From Nocardia abscessus NBRC 100374 (GTDB taxonomy: Bacteria > Actinomycetota > Actinomycetes > Mycobacteriales > Mycobacteriaceae), in assembly GCF_000308455.1 (NCBI RefSeq), contig NZ_BAFP01000114.1, positions 1 to 39,157 of the forward strand: 39,157 nt of DNA. The letters are read 5' to 3'. Position 1 is the stretch's first letter. Each line of letters begins with the position of its first letter. Shown here piece by piece: positions 23,579 to 31,388 of this stretch. A program made the position numbers and the translations under genes. The notes beneath the pieces were generated by a model. The model ran no database searches. It had not been told where the DNA came from and was given only the letters and a program-made list of their open reading frames with translations.

Positions 23579-24438
23579 GACGGAGGCCCCACTCTCGACG
23601 TCTGATCCAGCATCGTCCGGAGGATACCGAGGCATTCGACGCTCGCCGCCCGCCCGTCCCGCGAAAAGGCATCTCCCCACGGAGTGTCACGCTCTTGCGC
23701 GGACAGCACGCGGCCGATACGCCAATGCGTCTCCAAACTCAAATACCCCGCATAGCCGTCCTCCGCGAGCCGCCGCAAGATCGCAGGCCACGGCAGGTCG
23801 CCCGATCCGATCCGAACATAGCCGTTCATGCCGTCCGGATCCTTCACGTGGACATGGCGAATCAGTGTTCCGCCAGCGGCATAGTCCTCCGGGAAGGGGG
23901 CTGGATCCCACCCACTGAACACCGTGTTTCCGGGGTCCCACAGGATTCCGAGGCCCGGGAAACTCAACTCCTCGAGGAACGCGAGGACATGGCGCATGGT
24001 CGGCGTGTTCGTGCGAGTGCCCGTCTCGACGACAAGCGGTATCTCGGAGCGCACCTCGGACAAGACACGCGCAGCGGCGCGCGCGGCCCCCACGGGATCG
24101 GGCTCGCCCTCTCTCCAAAAGGTGAATATCCGTACATGTGGCGCGCCGAGCACGGCAGCTTGCTCCATGAACCCGGCCAGCTCATCGGCGACCACCGCGT
24201 ATTCCTCGTCGGTGACCGGTAGCGGGCATTTGAACGCGGGCGGGGCGTACCCCGCCACCTCGAGCCCCTTGGCATCGAGTGCGTTCCTGATGCGTTGCAG
24301 CTCGGGCCTGGTCAGCATGCCCGGCGCACGGTCGGCGACGGACCGGACCTCGACTCCTCTCGCTCCTGAGCCGGCCGCCACATCGGCGACCACCTCGATG
24401 TCCTGGGCGATTTCATCACCGATCACGGCAAGCTTCAT
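23575..24438 (-). CDS. Sugar phosphate isomerase/epimerase-like TIM barrel protein
   Basis: A 287-residue protein of the xylose-isomerase-like TIM-barrel (AP endonuclease family 2) superfamily. Metal ligands expected in this fold can be read: Glu138 (LVVETGT), Asp168 (ILWDPGN), His195/His197 (HVHVKDP) and Glu236 (LSLETHW). Members isomerise or epimerise keto sugars and inosose-type compounds. It is joined by ATGA overlaps to a second TIM-barrel gene upstream and to the sulfotransferase downstream. With the Gfo/Idh gene it could convert a cyclitol or sugar to the building block that is later glycosylated or sulfated. The substrate is inferred only. Confidence 0.85.
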   Translation of the reverse strand: MKLAVIGDEIAQDIEVVADVAAGSGARGVEVRSVADRAPGMLTRPELQRIRNALDAKGLEVAGYAPPAFKCPLPVTDEEYAVVADELAGFMEQAAVLGAPHVRIFTFWREGEPDPVGAARAAARVLSEVRSEIPLVVETGTRTNTPTMRHVLAFLEELSFPGLGILWDPGNTVFSGWDPAPFPEDYAAGGTLIRHVHVKDPDGMNGYVRIGSGDLPWPAILRRLAEDGYAGYLSLETHWRIGRVLSAQERDTPWGDAFSRDGRAASVECLGILRTMLDQTSRVGPPS

Positions 24439-25172
24439 CGAAACACCTCTGCGCGCAGTTGCTGAACGAGGGCCAGGTCCCGACGAGGTGTACCCGCGCG
24501 TGACTCCACCGTTATCGCGCGGACCGGCGCACCATCCGCCAGTATCTGCCGGACCTGATCCAAGTCGGACGACTTCAGGGGGCGATGCCGCCACCCGTTT
24601 TCGGGCGACTCGAAACCCTTCACCTGCACGGCACGGACGTGCGGGGCCAATTCCCGCAGCCGGGTCCGGCTTGCGCCGCCGATTCGCGCGAGTCCGAGCA
24701 GGTCGAGTACCACACCGATTCCGGTGCGTTCGGCCAACTCGAGCAAACGCGCGGCATCGGGCCCGCCGTGGTGCGTCTCGACCAGCAGTTCGATCCCCCG
24801 CTCGGCCGCCTCGACGCACTGCGCGTCGATGAGTGCCGGATCCGGTTCTTCCACACAGAACACCTTGATCGGCACCGCGACCGCCGGATGGATCGAATCG
24901 AATCGGACTCCCCGCTCGCCGAGCCGTAGTCCGAGTCCCAGAAAGTAGACGGACAGCCCTGCGCCGAGTACCGCGGCGATGCCTTCATCGATGCCGTGGC
25001 GTTCCCAGCCGTGCCCCTTGCCCGCTCTGAGATCGACGCCCGTCCCGCCCGCAGCCCCGGTCAGCGCCGCGAGTTCGGCTGCCGAACTGCTGGGCATGGT
25101 GCCGGAACTCAGCCCCGTACCCACCCGTTCGGAGTCATGTCGTCCTGTGGTGCTGAAACCGGCCGCTACCAT
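24435..25172 (-). CDS. Second TIM barrel (AP endonuclease family 2-like) protein
   Basis: A 245-residue protein related in fold to its downstream neighbour but poorly similar in sequence. Glu132 (LLVETHH), Asp157 (VVLDLLG) and Glu223 (ITVESR) match metal-ligand positions, whereas the usual His strand reads AVQVKGFES with Gln183. Metal binding may thus be altered. The ATG at 25172 overlaps the stop of the Gfo/Idh gene (ATGGTAG), with no ribosome binding site of its own, which points to coupled translation. A later ATG (Met26) is possible. Its role is probably isomerase or epimerase, or as a partner of the other TIM-barrel protein. Confidence 0.75.
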   Translation of the reverse strand: MVAAGFSTTGRHDSERVGTGLSSGTMPSSSAAELAALTGAAGGTGVDLRAGKGHGWERHGIDEGIAAVLGAGLSVYFLGLGLRLGERGVRFDSIHPAVAVPIKVFCVEEPDPALIDAQCVEAAERGIELLVETHHGGPDAARLLELAERTGIGVVLDLLGLARIGGASRTRLRELAPHVRAVQVKGFESPENGWRHRPLKSSDLDQVRQILADGAPVRAITVESRAGTPRRDLALVQQLRAEVFR

Positions 25173-26158
25173 GCGCGGTCAACGCCTGCCGGAATCGCGG
25201 CGACACCCGACAGTCGAACCAGCGCATCGGTGATGGTCCGGCTACGCGACAATGCGATTACCCCGAGGTTGCTTCCGGTTCGGACAGCTATCGCCAAGCG
25301 ACGATAAACCTCGGCGCGCAATTCCATCGCCGGACGCGCTGTGTGGGTGAACGCCTCTCCGGCGAATTCACCGGTGCAAGCGCCATCCCGAATTTCCAGA
25401 CGGTCGTTCGGACCGAGAATCGTCAGATGCTCGCACCGATGTTTCGAGCGGCTGGTGACAGTGAGATTCAAGGCCGCCCCGGAGACGAAGCGGATGTGTC
25501 CGATCAATTCACTGTCGACCCCTGGTGCCGCCTCGACCCGGGACAGCACTTCGGCATCGGCTATCGGCCCCAGAACTTGGCAAGCCAGATCCAGGTAGTG
25601 CACACCGAGGTGAGCTGTGACGCCACCCATCGCCACGGCCGCACGCGAGCGCCATCCGTGCCCGTAGTACGTATCGCCGCGTGGTCGCGAAACGACAAGA
25701 CTGCCCGTCGCACCCGCGAAACGTTCGGCCGGTGCGGATGGATCCATCGCAGTCAGCTGGTCGGGCAAGCACAAACGATGCTGGAACATGACGCCTGCGA
25801 ACCGCCCGGCGGCTCGCGCCGTGGAGGTGAGATCGTCCAGTTCGGCAACGTCTTGCGCCGGCGGCTTCTCGACCAGGACGTGCTTACCGGATCGCAATGC
25901 GCCGGCCACCAATTCGGCCCTACCGCCGGGCGGCAGGCAGAACGCCACGATGTCTGTCGCGTCGTCCTGGAGAATTTCGGTGAAGTCTCGAATAGGAATC
26001 GAAGCTCGGCGTGCCACCTCGGTGTCCGGCTCGACACCCGCGACGACTTGATACTCGGGGCAATTCCCGAGGGCGGCGATATGCCCCTGCCCCGCATTGC
26101 CCAATCCGACCACCGCAACGCCGACGCGACGGGTCGCCAGTGCCCCCCCGTGATTCAA
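25166..26158 (-). CDS. Gfo/Idh/MocA family NAD(P)-dependent oxidoreductase
   Basis: A 330-residue oxidoreductase and first gene of the cluster. The nucleotide-binding motif is VVGLGNAGQGHIAAL (16-30). The EKPP signature with catalytic Lys98 is in HVLVEKPPAQD. A C-terminal beta-sheet dimerisation domain follows, with GGVTAHLGVHYLDL supplying the conserved His. Family members oxidise or reduce sugars, cyclitols or their nucleotide forms. The start is taken as TTG 26158, because GGGAGGG lies four bases upstream and there is no ATG or GTG with a binding site; the in-frame ATG at 26206 has none. The stop overlaps the next gene. No clear -10/-35 pair was found in the 175 bp upstream. Confidence 0.85.
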   Translation of the reverse strand: MNHGGALATRRVGVAVVGLGNAGQGHIAALGNCPEYQVVAGVEPDTEVARRASIPIRDFTEILQDDATDIVAFCLPPGGRAELVAGALRSGKHVLVEKPPAQDVAELDDLTSTARAAGRFAGVMFQHRLCLPDQLTAMDPSAPAERFAGATGSLVVSRPRGDTYYGHGWRSRAAVAMGGVTAHLGVHYLDLACQVLGPIADAEVLSRVEAAPGVDSELIGHIRFVSGAALNLTVTSRSKHRCEHLTILGPNDRLEIRDGACTGEFAGEAFTHTARPAMELRAEVYRRLAIAVRTGSNLGVIALSRSRTITDALVRLSGVAAIPAGVDRAW

Positions 26159-26290
26159 CCAGCCCTCCCTATGACAACACTTTACTCCGGCGGAACTCGA
26201 CCCCATCGAACGACCACATCATTCGAAATCGGTTGTTGCTCAGCCTTCCCCGCCGCAAGGCTATGGCAACCACTTCGATTTCGCAAGCAT

Positions 26291-26319
26291 CGTTCCGGCC
26301 GCAGGCAGCAGCCGGAACG
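26291..26319. terminator. Hairpin after the epoxide hydrolase gene
   Basis: CGTTCCGGC (26291-26299) pairs perfectly with GCCGGAACG (26311-26319) around an 11-base loop. It starts 14 bases past the epoxide hydrolase stop and separates that gene from the cluster on the same strand. No U-tract follows. Confidence 0.5.
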
Positions 26320-26333
26320 CAAAGCGAGGGCGG

Positions 26334-27470
26334 TCAATCGAGGGTGGCGAAGAACGCGCGGATGTCGGCGACGTGCGCGTCCGGGCATTCCATCGCGACG
26401 AAGTGATTGCCGGTGTTGCCCTGCGGCCAGTGCACGATGGTGTTGTCCCGTTCGGCGAGCCGCCGCATCAGCGCGGAGCCGCCGCCATAGGTGCCGGTCG
26501 GCACCGCTTTCTGCCCCTTCGGCCAGGTGAATCCCCCGTCGCCGAGGCCGTTGTACATCGGCCAGGACGACGAAGCCACGGTGCCCGTGAACCAGTAGAG
26601 GCTGATGCTGGTCAGCAGATGATCGCGGCTGATCACGTCTTCGACCCGGTCGGCGAGCGGGGCGAACTCGGTGAACTTCTGCATCAGCCAGGCGAGCAGA
26701 CCCACCGGCGAATCGGTCCACGCGTGGGCGAAGGTCTGCGGGGCGTGGCGCAGCAGGACGTGGTGGTCCACCCCGCCGGTCATCCACCGCTGCATGAGAT
26801 CCCACTCGGCGCGCTCGTCCGGCGTCATGGTGGGCACGTCCGCCTCGGTCGGCATCCCGATCCCACCGTCGAGGTGCACGCCGATCACCCGGTCCGGGGC
26901 GGCGATGGCGAGTTCGGGCGCGACGTAGGCGCCGAGATCGCCGCCCTGCGCGCCGAAGCGCCGGTAGCCCAGCCGATCCATCAGCGTCAGCCACATCCCG
27001 GCCACCTCGCCCGGGGTCATGCCGGGCTCGCGCGGGCCTTCGGAGAACGCGAACCCGGGAACCGAGGGCACCACGACATGGAAGGCCTGCGCCGGATCGA
27101 GTCCGTGGGCACGCGGATCGGCCAGCGGGCCGATGGTCTCGCTGAATTCGACGAACGAGTTCGGCCAGCCGTGGGTGAGCAGCAGCGGCGTCGCGTCCGG
27201 CTCCGGTGAGCGAACGTGCAGGAAGTGCACGTCGAGGCCATCGATGCGCGTGGTGAACTGCGGGAACGCGTTGAGCGCCGCCTCCTGTGCCCGCCAGTCG
27301 AATCCGGTCCGCCAGTACTCGGCCAATTCGCGCAGGTAGTCGACCGGCACGCCGCGATCCCAGCCGGAGCCGGGCAGCTGCGCGGTCCAGCGGGTGCGGG
27401 CGAGCCGGTCGTGCAGATCGTCCACGTCGGCCTGCGGGATCTCGATGCGAAACGGGCGGATGTCGGTCAT
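26334..27470 (-). CDS. Epoxide hydrolase (EHN-domain, microsomal type)
   Basis: A 378-residue alpha/beta hydrolase with the N-terminal EHN lid (1-105), beginning RPFRIEIPQADVDDLHDRL. The oxyanion motif is HGWPNSFVEF (100-109). The nucleophile is Asp178 in GAQGGDLGAYVAPELA, and the catalytic His is in TGNHFVAMECP near the C-terminus. It opens epoxides to diols by a covalent ester. It is divergent from a WYL-type regulator, with a perfect palindrome in the 97-bp gap, so control by that regulator is likely. It is not part of the cluster downstream: different style, no overlap, and a hairpin in between. Natural substrate unknown. Confidence 0.92.
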   Translation of the reverse strand: MTDIRPFRIEIPQADVDDLHDRLARTRWTAQLPGSGWDRGVPVDYLRELAEYWRTGFDWRAQEAALNAFPQFTTRIDGLDVHFLHVRSPEPDATPLLLTHGWPNSFVEFSETIGPLADPRAHGLDPAQAFHVVVPSVPGFAFSEGPREPGMTPGEVAGMWLTLMDRLGYRRFGAQGGDLGAYVAPELAIAAPDRVIGVHLDGGIGMPTEADVPTMTPDERAEWDLMQRWMTGGVDHHVLLRHAPQTFAHAWTDSPVGLLAWLMQKFTEFAPLADRVEDVISRDHLLTSISLYWFTGTVASSSWPMYNGLGDGGFTWPKGQKAVPTGTYGGGSALMRRLAERDNTIVHWPQGNTGNHFVAMECPDAHVADIRAFFATLD

Positions 27471-27523
27471 TCGGTCGGCTCCTTGCCGGTCGGTTCTGCG
27501 GTACGACGACGACGTTAGGAGGC

Positions 27524-27548
27524 ATCTAGGACTGAACAGGTCCTAGAT
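27524..27548. promoter_or_regulatory. Palindromic operator between epoxide hydrolase and WYL regulator
   Basis: ATCTAGGAC (27524-27532) and GTCCTAGAT (27540-27548) are exact inverted repeats with a 7-base spacer TGAACAG. The element sits 20 bases before the regulator start and 54 bases before the hydrolase start, ideal for a dimeric regulator acting on both. Confidence 0.7.
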
Positions 27549-27567
27549 TTCCGGCATCCTTTCCTTC

Positions 27568-28566
27568 ATGAACGACACCTCCGCCCGACTGCTTCGGCTG
27601 CTGTCGCTGCTCCAGACGCCGCGCGAATGGCCGGGCAGCGAACTGGCCGAACGTCTCGGCGTCACCGACCGCACGGTGCGCCGCGACATCGACCGGCTGC
27701 GCGAGCTCGGCTATCCGGTGACCGCGACGCTCGGCGCGACGGGCGGATACCGCCTGGTGGCGGGCACGGCCATGCCGCCGCTGCTGGTCGAGGACGACGA
27801 GGCCGTCGCCATCGCGGTCGGATTGCGCGCCGCCGCCGGATCGGCGGTGGCCGGGATAGAGGAGGCGTCGGTCCGGGCGCTGGCCAAGTTGGAGCAGGTG
27901 CTGCCCGCGAAGCTGCGGCGCAGGGTGCGGGTTCTCGCCGCCGCACTGGCCCCGCCCTCCGGCGACGGCCCCGCCGTCGACGCCGAAGTGCTCGCCATCT
28001 TGGCGGCGACCGTGACGAACCGGGAGCGGGTGCGTTTCGCCTACCGCGACGAAGCGGGCGCCGAAACGAGGCGCAATACCGAGCCGGTGGGCTTGGTGTC
28101 CGCGCGCAGGCGCTGGTACCTGGTCGGTTACGACCTCGACCGCGCCGACTGGCGCGTCTACCGGGTCGACCGGATCGACCGCCCGCAGCCCACCGCCGCT
28201 CGCTTCACCCCGCGCCCGCTACCCGCCGCGGATGCCGCCGCCTACGTCGCGGGCCGCCGCACCGACTGGGGCACACCGGTCTTCCGGCTGCACTCGACCA
28301 TCCATACTTCCGCCGACCGAGTCGCGGGACGGCTGGGCGACGACCCGGGCGAGGTCGTCGCTATCGATCCGAACACCTGCCGGATCGACGCCCTGCGCGA
28401 TGACGCACCGGAGTGGCTGGCCCACCGCCTACTCGGGCTGGGCGTGGACTTCGAGGTCCACGAGCCGCCGGAACTGATCGCACACCTGCGCGCGATCGCC
28501 GACCGTGCCGAGCGCGCGATCAGCCCGAATCCAGGCGACAGACCGCCGCGCAGCGCAGGCGCCTAG
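27568..28566 (+). CDS. WYL-domain transcriptional regulator (HTH_11 type)
   Basis: A 332-residue regulator. The N-terminal winged helix-turn-helix (1-60) includes ELAERLGVTDRTVRRDIDRL. The WYL domain is around 140-215, with RRRWYLVGYDLDRADWRVYR and the RVDRI turn that follows. The C-terminal WCX-like part contains LLGLGVDFEVHEPPEL. WYL proteins bind small or nucleic-acid ligands and often control a divergent neighbour. Here that is the epoxide hydrolase, across a perfect palindrome. The ATG at 27568 is the only start consistent with the HTH. Confidence 0.9.
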   Translation: MNDTSARLLRLLSLLQTPREWPGSELAERLGVTDRTVRRDIDRLRELGYPVTATLGATGGYRLVAGTAMPPLLVEDDEAVAIAVGLRAAAGSAVAGIEEASVRALAKLEQVLPAKLRRRVRVLAAALAPPSGDGPAVDAEVLAILAATVTNRERVRFAYRDEAGAETRRNTEPVGLVSARRRWYLVGYDLDRADWRVYRVDRIDRPQPTAARFTPRPLPAADAAAYVAGRRTDWGTPVFRLHSTIHTSADRVAGRLGDDPGEVVAIDPNTCRIDALRDDAPEWLAHRLLGLGVDFEVHEPPELIAHLRAIADRAERAISPNPGDRPPRSAGA

Positions 28567-28809
28567 ACACCCGGCCCGGTGACCACATCGTTTCGTTCCG
28601 CCTCTCGGCGGGTGCGGCGTCGTTCTGCTCTACGAGTTGCCCGTCGCAGTGCCATCGACCGCGGATGTCCGGATCTGTGGACAACCTGTCCTCGACGGGG
28701 CGCACCGGCGCGCAAAGACTGGTGTCTGCGGGCTCGGCGCGGCAATCCGCGACGCGCGCACGCACTGCCGGTGCGGCTCATTCACGCAGAGGAACAGAAA
28801 GGCACTCGC

Positions 28810-29118
28810 ATGACCGACGACGGGGTCACCTTCATCAACGTCTTCGAGATACCCGCCGAACAGATCGACGAATTCGTCGAGAACTGGCACGAACGTGCGC
28901 GGATCATGCGCGAGGCTCCGGGTTTCCGCGACGTCCGCCTGCACCGGGCGCTCCTGCCGGACACGCGATTCCAACTGGTCAACGTCGCACACTGGGACAG
29001 TGCCGAGGCTTGCGAGGCAGCCGGAGCCCATCCGGCGGTCCTGGCATCCGTGGACGACGCCAGGAAGACAGCCGACGCGAACCCGGCCCTCTACGAAGTC
29101 GTAGCCGAATACATTTGA
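28810..29118 (+). CDS. Antibiotic biosynthesis monooxygenase (ABM) domain protein
   Basis: A 102-residue single-domain protein with the dimeric alpha-beta barrel pattern: TFINVFEIPAEQIDEFVENW, then REAPGFRDVRLHRAL (the P-G-F motif), then FQLVNVAHWDSAEA. Members oxidise quinols or haem without metal, or act as small isomerases; others have no known activity. The ATG at 28810 follows AGAAAGG. The 243 bases upstream (28567-28809) hold no convincing gene. It ends 64 bases before the converging propeller gene. Precise role unknown. Confidence 0.82.
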   Translation: MTDDGVTFINVFEIPAEQIDEFVENWHERARIMREAPGFRDVRLHRALLPDTRFQLVNVAHWDSAEACEAAGAHPAVLASVDDARKTADANPALYEVVAEYI

Positions 29119-29156
29119 GCCGACCGTATTTCGGAGTGCGCACGATCGTCGGGTTT

Positions 29157-29173
29157 CTCGTATCCGCTACGAG
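29157..29173. terminator. Small hairpin between converging genes
   Basis: CTCGTA (29157-29162) pairs with TACGAG (29168-29173) around TCCGC, after a GGGTTT run and between two converging genes. It is a weak candidate. Confidence 0.3.
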
Positions 29174-29182
29174 CGCCCGGGT

Positions 29183-30136
29183 TCAGCGGGAGAGGTGGAC
29201 TCGCAGGAGAGCGCCGGACTCAGTGGTGGCGATCAGTTGGTCCGGCTGGGCGGGGGTGGCGGCTACGGCGGTGAGTGGCTGCGTTCGGAGGACCGCGCAT
29301 GCGGCGGCGGTGGCGGGGTCGACGCGGATCAACTGGCCGGTCAGTGTGGTGACGTAGAGGATGCCCGTCGGGTCGACCAAGAGGTCGTCGGCGAAATCCG
29401 GGAGACCGGGCAGCCGGGTGGACAGGTCGGTGACGGTGCCGCGATCCGCGGGGGCGGCGAGCGGGATGCGGACGATCCGGCCGAGCGGGCCACCGTTGGC
29501 GGTCACGTACAGCACACCGTCGTGCACGGCCGCGCCGTTGGCGGCCAGTCCGGCCAGCGGCGCTCCCCACGCGGTATCGACGGACCCGTCGGAACGGACC
29601 TTGACCACGCCGGACAAGGTCGCGACGTACAGGTTGCCGCTCGGGTCGAACGCCGCGCCGTTGGGCATGGTGAGGCCGGAGACGAAGACTTCCGGCTCCG
29701 GTACGGCCGCCGCCGGATCGAATCGGATCACGCCGCCGGGGCGAACGACGCTGACCGGCGCGTCGCCGTAGACGACGTAGAGCAGTCCGTCGGGACCGAG
29801 CCGGACCGCGCCGGGGAACTCCACCGGAACGGTCGCCGTGAGCGTGCCCGCGGCGTCGTAGCGCTGGACCTCGTTGCGGTAGAGCCGCGAGACCCACAAG
29901 TTGCCCTGCGCGTCGTACCCCAGGTTCTCCGCCCAGTCGAGCACGGGCACGGGCGCCGCGACGGCCGTGACCGCCGCCGCGGGGTCGCACGCGGCGACCG
30001 GTGGCGCGGCGTCCGCGCCCGGCGCCAGCGCCGCGGTGAGGGTCAGCACCGTGGCGGACAAGAGAAAGGCGCCTCGACGGCGGAGAGTTCGCAACGCGGG
30101 CACCTCGGGCTCGGGTAGGAGTGAGTCGCCGCGCAT
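29183..30136 (-). CDS. Secreted SMP-30/NHL-type beta-propeller protein
   Basis: A 317-residue exported protein. A signal peptide follows RTLRRR: GAFLLSATVLTLTAALAPGADA, cut near ADA-AP. The mature chain is a string of propeller blades: NLGYDAQGNLWVSRL, VRLGPDGLLYVVYGD, AAFDPSGNLYVATLSGV, LLVDPTGILYVTTLTG. Such folds occur in gluconolactonases, strictosidine-synthase-like enzymes and binding proteins. Two Cys remain in the mature part (CDPA near the start and AACAV near the end). The start is ATG 30136; GTG 30103 would give a tighter signal peptide, and neither has a clear ribosome binding site. Enzymatic activity cannot be claimed. Confidence 0.8.
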   Translation of the reverse strand: MRGDSLLPEPEVPALRTLRRRGAFLLSATVLTLTAALAPGADAAPPVAACDPAAAVTAVAAPVPVLDWAENLGYDAQGNLWVSRLYRNEVQRYDAAGTLTATVPVEFPGAVRLGPDGLLYVVYGDAPVSVVRPGGVIRFDPAAAVPEPEVFVSGLTMPNGAAFDPSGNLYVATLSGVVKVRSDGSVDTAWGAPLAGLAANGAAVHDGVLYVTANGGPLGRIVRIPLAAPADRGTVTDLSTRLPGLPDFADDLLVDPTGILYVTTLTGQLIRVDPATAAACAVLRTQPLTAVAATPAQPDQLIATTESGALLRVHLSR

Positions 30137-30202
30137 TTTAGCCGTCCGCGCGTCGAAATCGTGCGGTCCCATCCGCGAGACGATTTTTGGCACTATCGGT
30201 GA

Positions 30203-30919
30203 ATGCCATTTTTCGACGGCGCGCGCGGCCGGATGCACTATCGGCAGTGGCCGATCGAAGACCCGCTGTACACCGTGGTTCTGCTGCCCGGAATCGGCCA
30301 GCACAGCGGTCACTACCACCGCTTCGCGCGCGCCGTGAAACCCGCCGGTGCGCAGGTGTGGGCGCTGGACACTGCCGGGCACGGCTTGAGCGAGGGCGAT
30401 CCGCGGCAGCCGGGCAGCTTGACCGAACTGGTCGCCGACGCGCTGCGGCTGGTCGCGCTGGCCGACACCGGCAGGCCGCTGATCTTGATGGGCCACTCAC
30501 TCGGCGGGGTCACCGCGCTCGGCATGCTCGGCGCCGCAGTGCCGGACCCGAGGGTGGGGCAGCCGGATTCGACCGTACTGGAACGGGATATCCCGCTGCG
30601 GCCCGCCCTGTCCGCGGACACGCTTGCGGGCCTGGTGTTGTCCGGCGTCCCGAAGCGCGCGCTGGGCGGTGGTGCGCCCGGTGCGCCGGGAACGCCGCTG
30701 CCGCGCGAACTTCCGGTGCTCGCGGTGCACGGCGTGGATGACCGGCGCGCGCCGATCGATGCGATCAGGGTCTGGACTAGCCGCCACGAATCGGTAGATT
30801 TACGGGAGTACATCGACGCAGGGCACGACCTGTTGCACGAGCCGGTGCACGCGCGGGTCACTGCCGACATCGCGGATTGGATGCAGGGTGTCGTCGTGGG
30901 GTTGGCACGACATCCGTGA
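30203..30919 (+). CDS. Alpha/beta hydrolase (monoacylglycerol lipase/lysophospholipase-like)
   Basis: A 238-residue hydrolase. LLPGIGQHSGHYHRFA (27-42) resembles the HGxGEHSGRY motif of monoglyceride lipases. The nucleophile is Ser99 in MGHSLGG. The acid is likely Asp in VHGVDDRRAP and the His is in DAGHDLLHE. There is no signal peptide, so it is cytosolic. It is 66 bp from the divergent propeller gene and 34 bp upstream of the PE-like gene on the same strand, so it may be co-transcribed with that trio. Its substrate is probably a glycerolipid or other ester. Confidence 0.88.
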   Translation: MPFFDGARGRMHYRQWPIEDPLYTVVLLPGIGQHSGHYHRFARAVKPAGAQVWALDTAGHGLSEGDPRQPGSLTELVADALRLVALADTGRPLILMGHSLGGVTALGMLGAAVPDPRVGQPDSTVLERDIPLRPALSADTLAGLVLSGVPKRALGGGAPGAPGTPLPRELPVLAVHGVDDRRAPIDAIRVWTSRHESVDLREYIDAGHDLLHEPVHARVTADIADWMQGVVVGLARHP

Positions 30920-30953
30920 ACCGCTCTTCGGACGAGGAAGGGGGACGGCGCAG

Positions 30954-31388
30954 ATGCCATCGCAGGAGAACGGGTTCGGCGGAGAGCCACCCGCCGAGAT
31001 CACCGCACCCGGTGTCGATATCGCCGCGCTGAATCGAGCGGTCGACGACGGCTCGCTGTGGATCGACGGCCTGTTGGTCGCCGACGGCGCGCACGAACGC
31101 TGCGCGCGTCGGTACGAGTTGCTCGCCGACCGGGTGGAGGAGCAGATCCGCGTCCTGAGCGCCGCGATGGCCCTGCCCGGTTTCGGCGGATTCGCCTCCG
31201 GTGACGCGTTGCGAGCGGGTTTCGAGCGCAAGGCCGACGGCGCGATCGCCCGGTTGAGCGAATACGCCACCGCGGCACGGGAACTCGCCCAGACCTTCCG
31301 CGCCGCGGCCGCCGCCTACCAGCAGGCCGACCAGGCGCTCGCGCTGGCGGTCGAACGGATCGACGTGACGGGAGCCGCGCATGCGTGA
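30954..31388 (+). CDS. PE-like/WXG100-type small protein, type VII secretion substrate candidate
   Basis: A 144-residue mostly helical protein. Two long helices are split by a Gly-rich turn (LPGFGGFASGDAL). The second helix ends AYQQADQAL, which contains the Y-x-x-x-D signal recognised by ESX secretion systems. The ATG at 30954 follows GGAAGGGGG. It overlaps the PPE-like gene by eight bases and is followed by an EspG gene, the classical PE-PPE-EspG order. Sequence similarity to true PE proteins is low (no Pro-Glu start), so a nocardial PE-like partner is my reading. Confidence 0.65.
   Translation: MPSQENGFGGEPPAEITAPGVDIAALNRAVDDGSLWIDGLLVADGAHERCARRYELLADRVEEQIRVLSAAMALPGFGGFASGDALRAGFERKADGAIARLSEYATAARELAQTFRAAAAAYQQADQALALAVERIDVTGAAHA

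Larger units (their letters stand above)
13957..26158 (-). other. Putative biosynthetic gene cluster for a sulfated, glycosylated product
   Basis: Fourteen open frames, all on the minus strand and mostly joined by overlaps (ATGA, TAATG, ATGGTAG) or gaps under 20 bases. The larger gaps are 146 bp before the LDH2 fusion, which contains a promoter, and 79 bp before the ligase, which contains a hairpin. Functions seen are sugar oxidation, glycosyl transfer, deacetylation, sulfate activation and transfer, carboxylate activation and export, with no polyketide synthase or NRPS. Third codon positions carry more A and T than in flanking genes. Genes outside it have unrelated metabolic roles, so the limits are taken as 13957 and 26158. 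Confidence 0.75.

Noticed and set aside
28676..28684. A single TTGTCCACA (DnaA-box-like) sequence on the minus strand
   Set aside because: Only one copy was noticed in the gap, with no dnaA or dnaN neighbours and no A/T-rich unwinding region; chance is likely.
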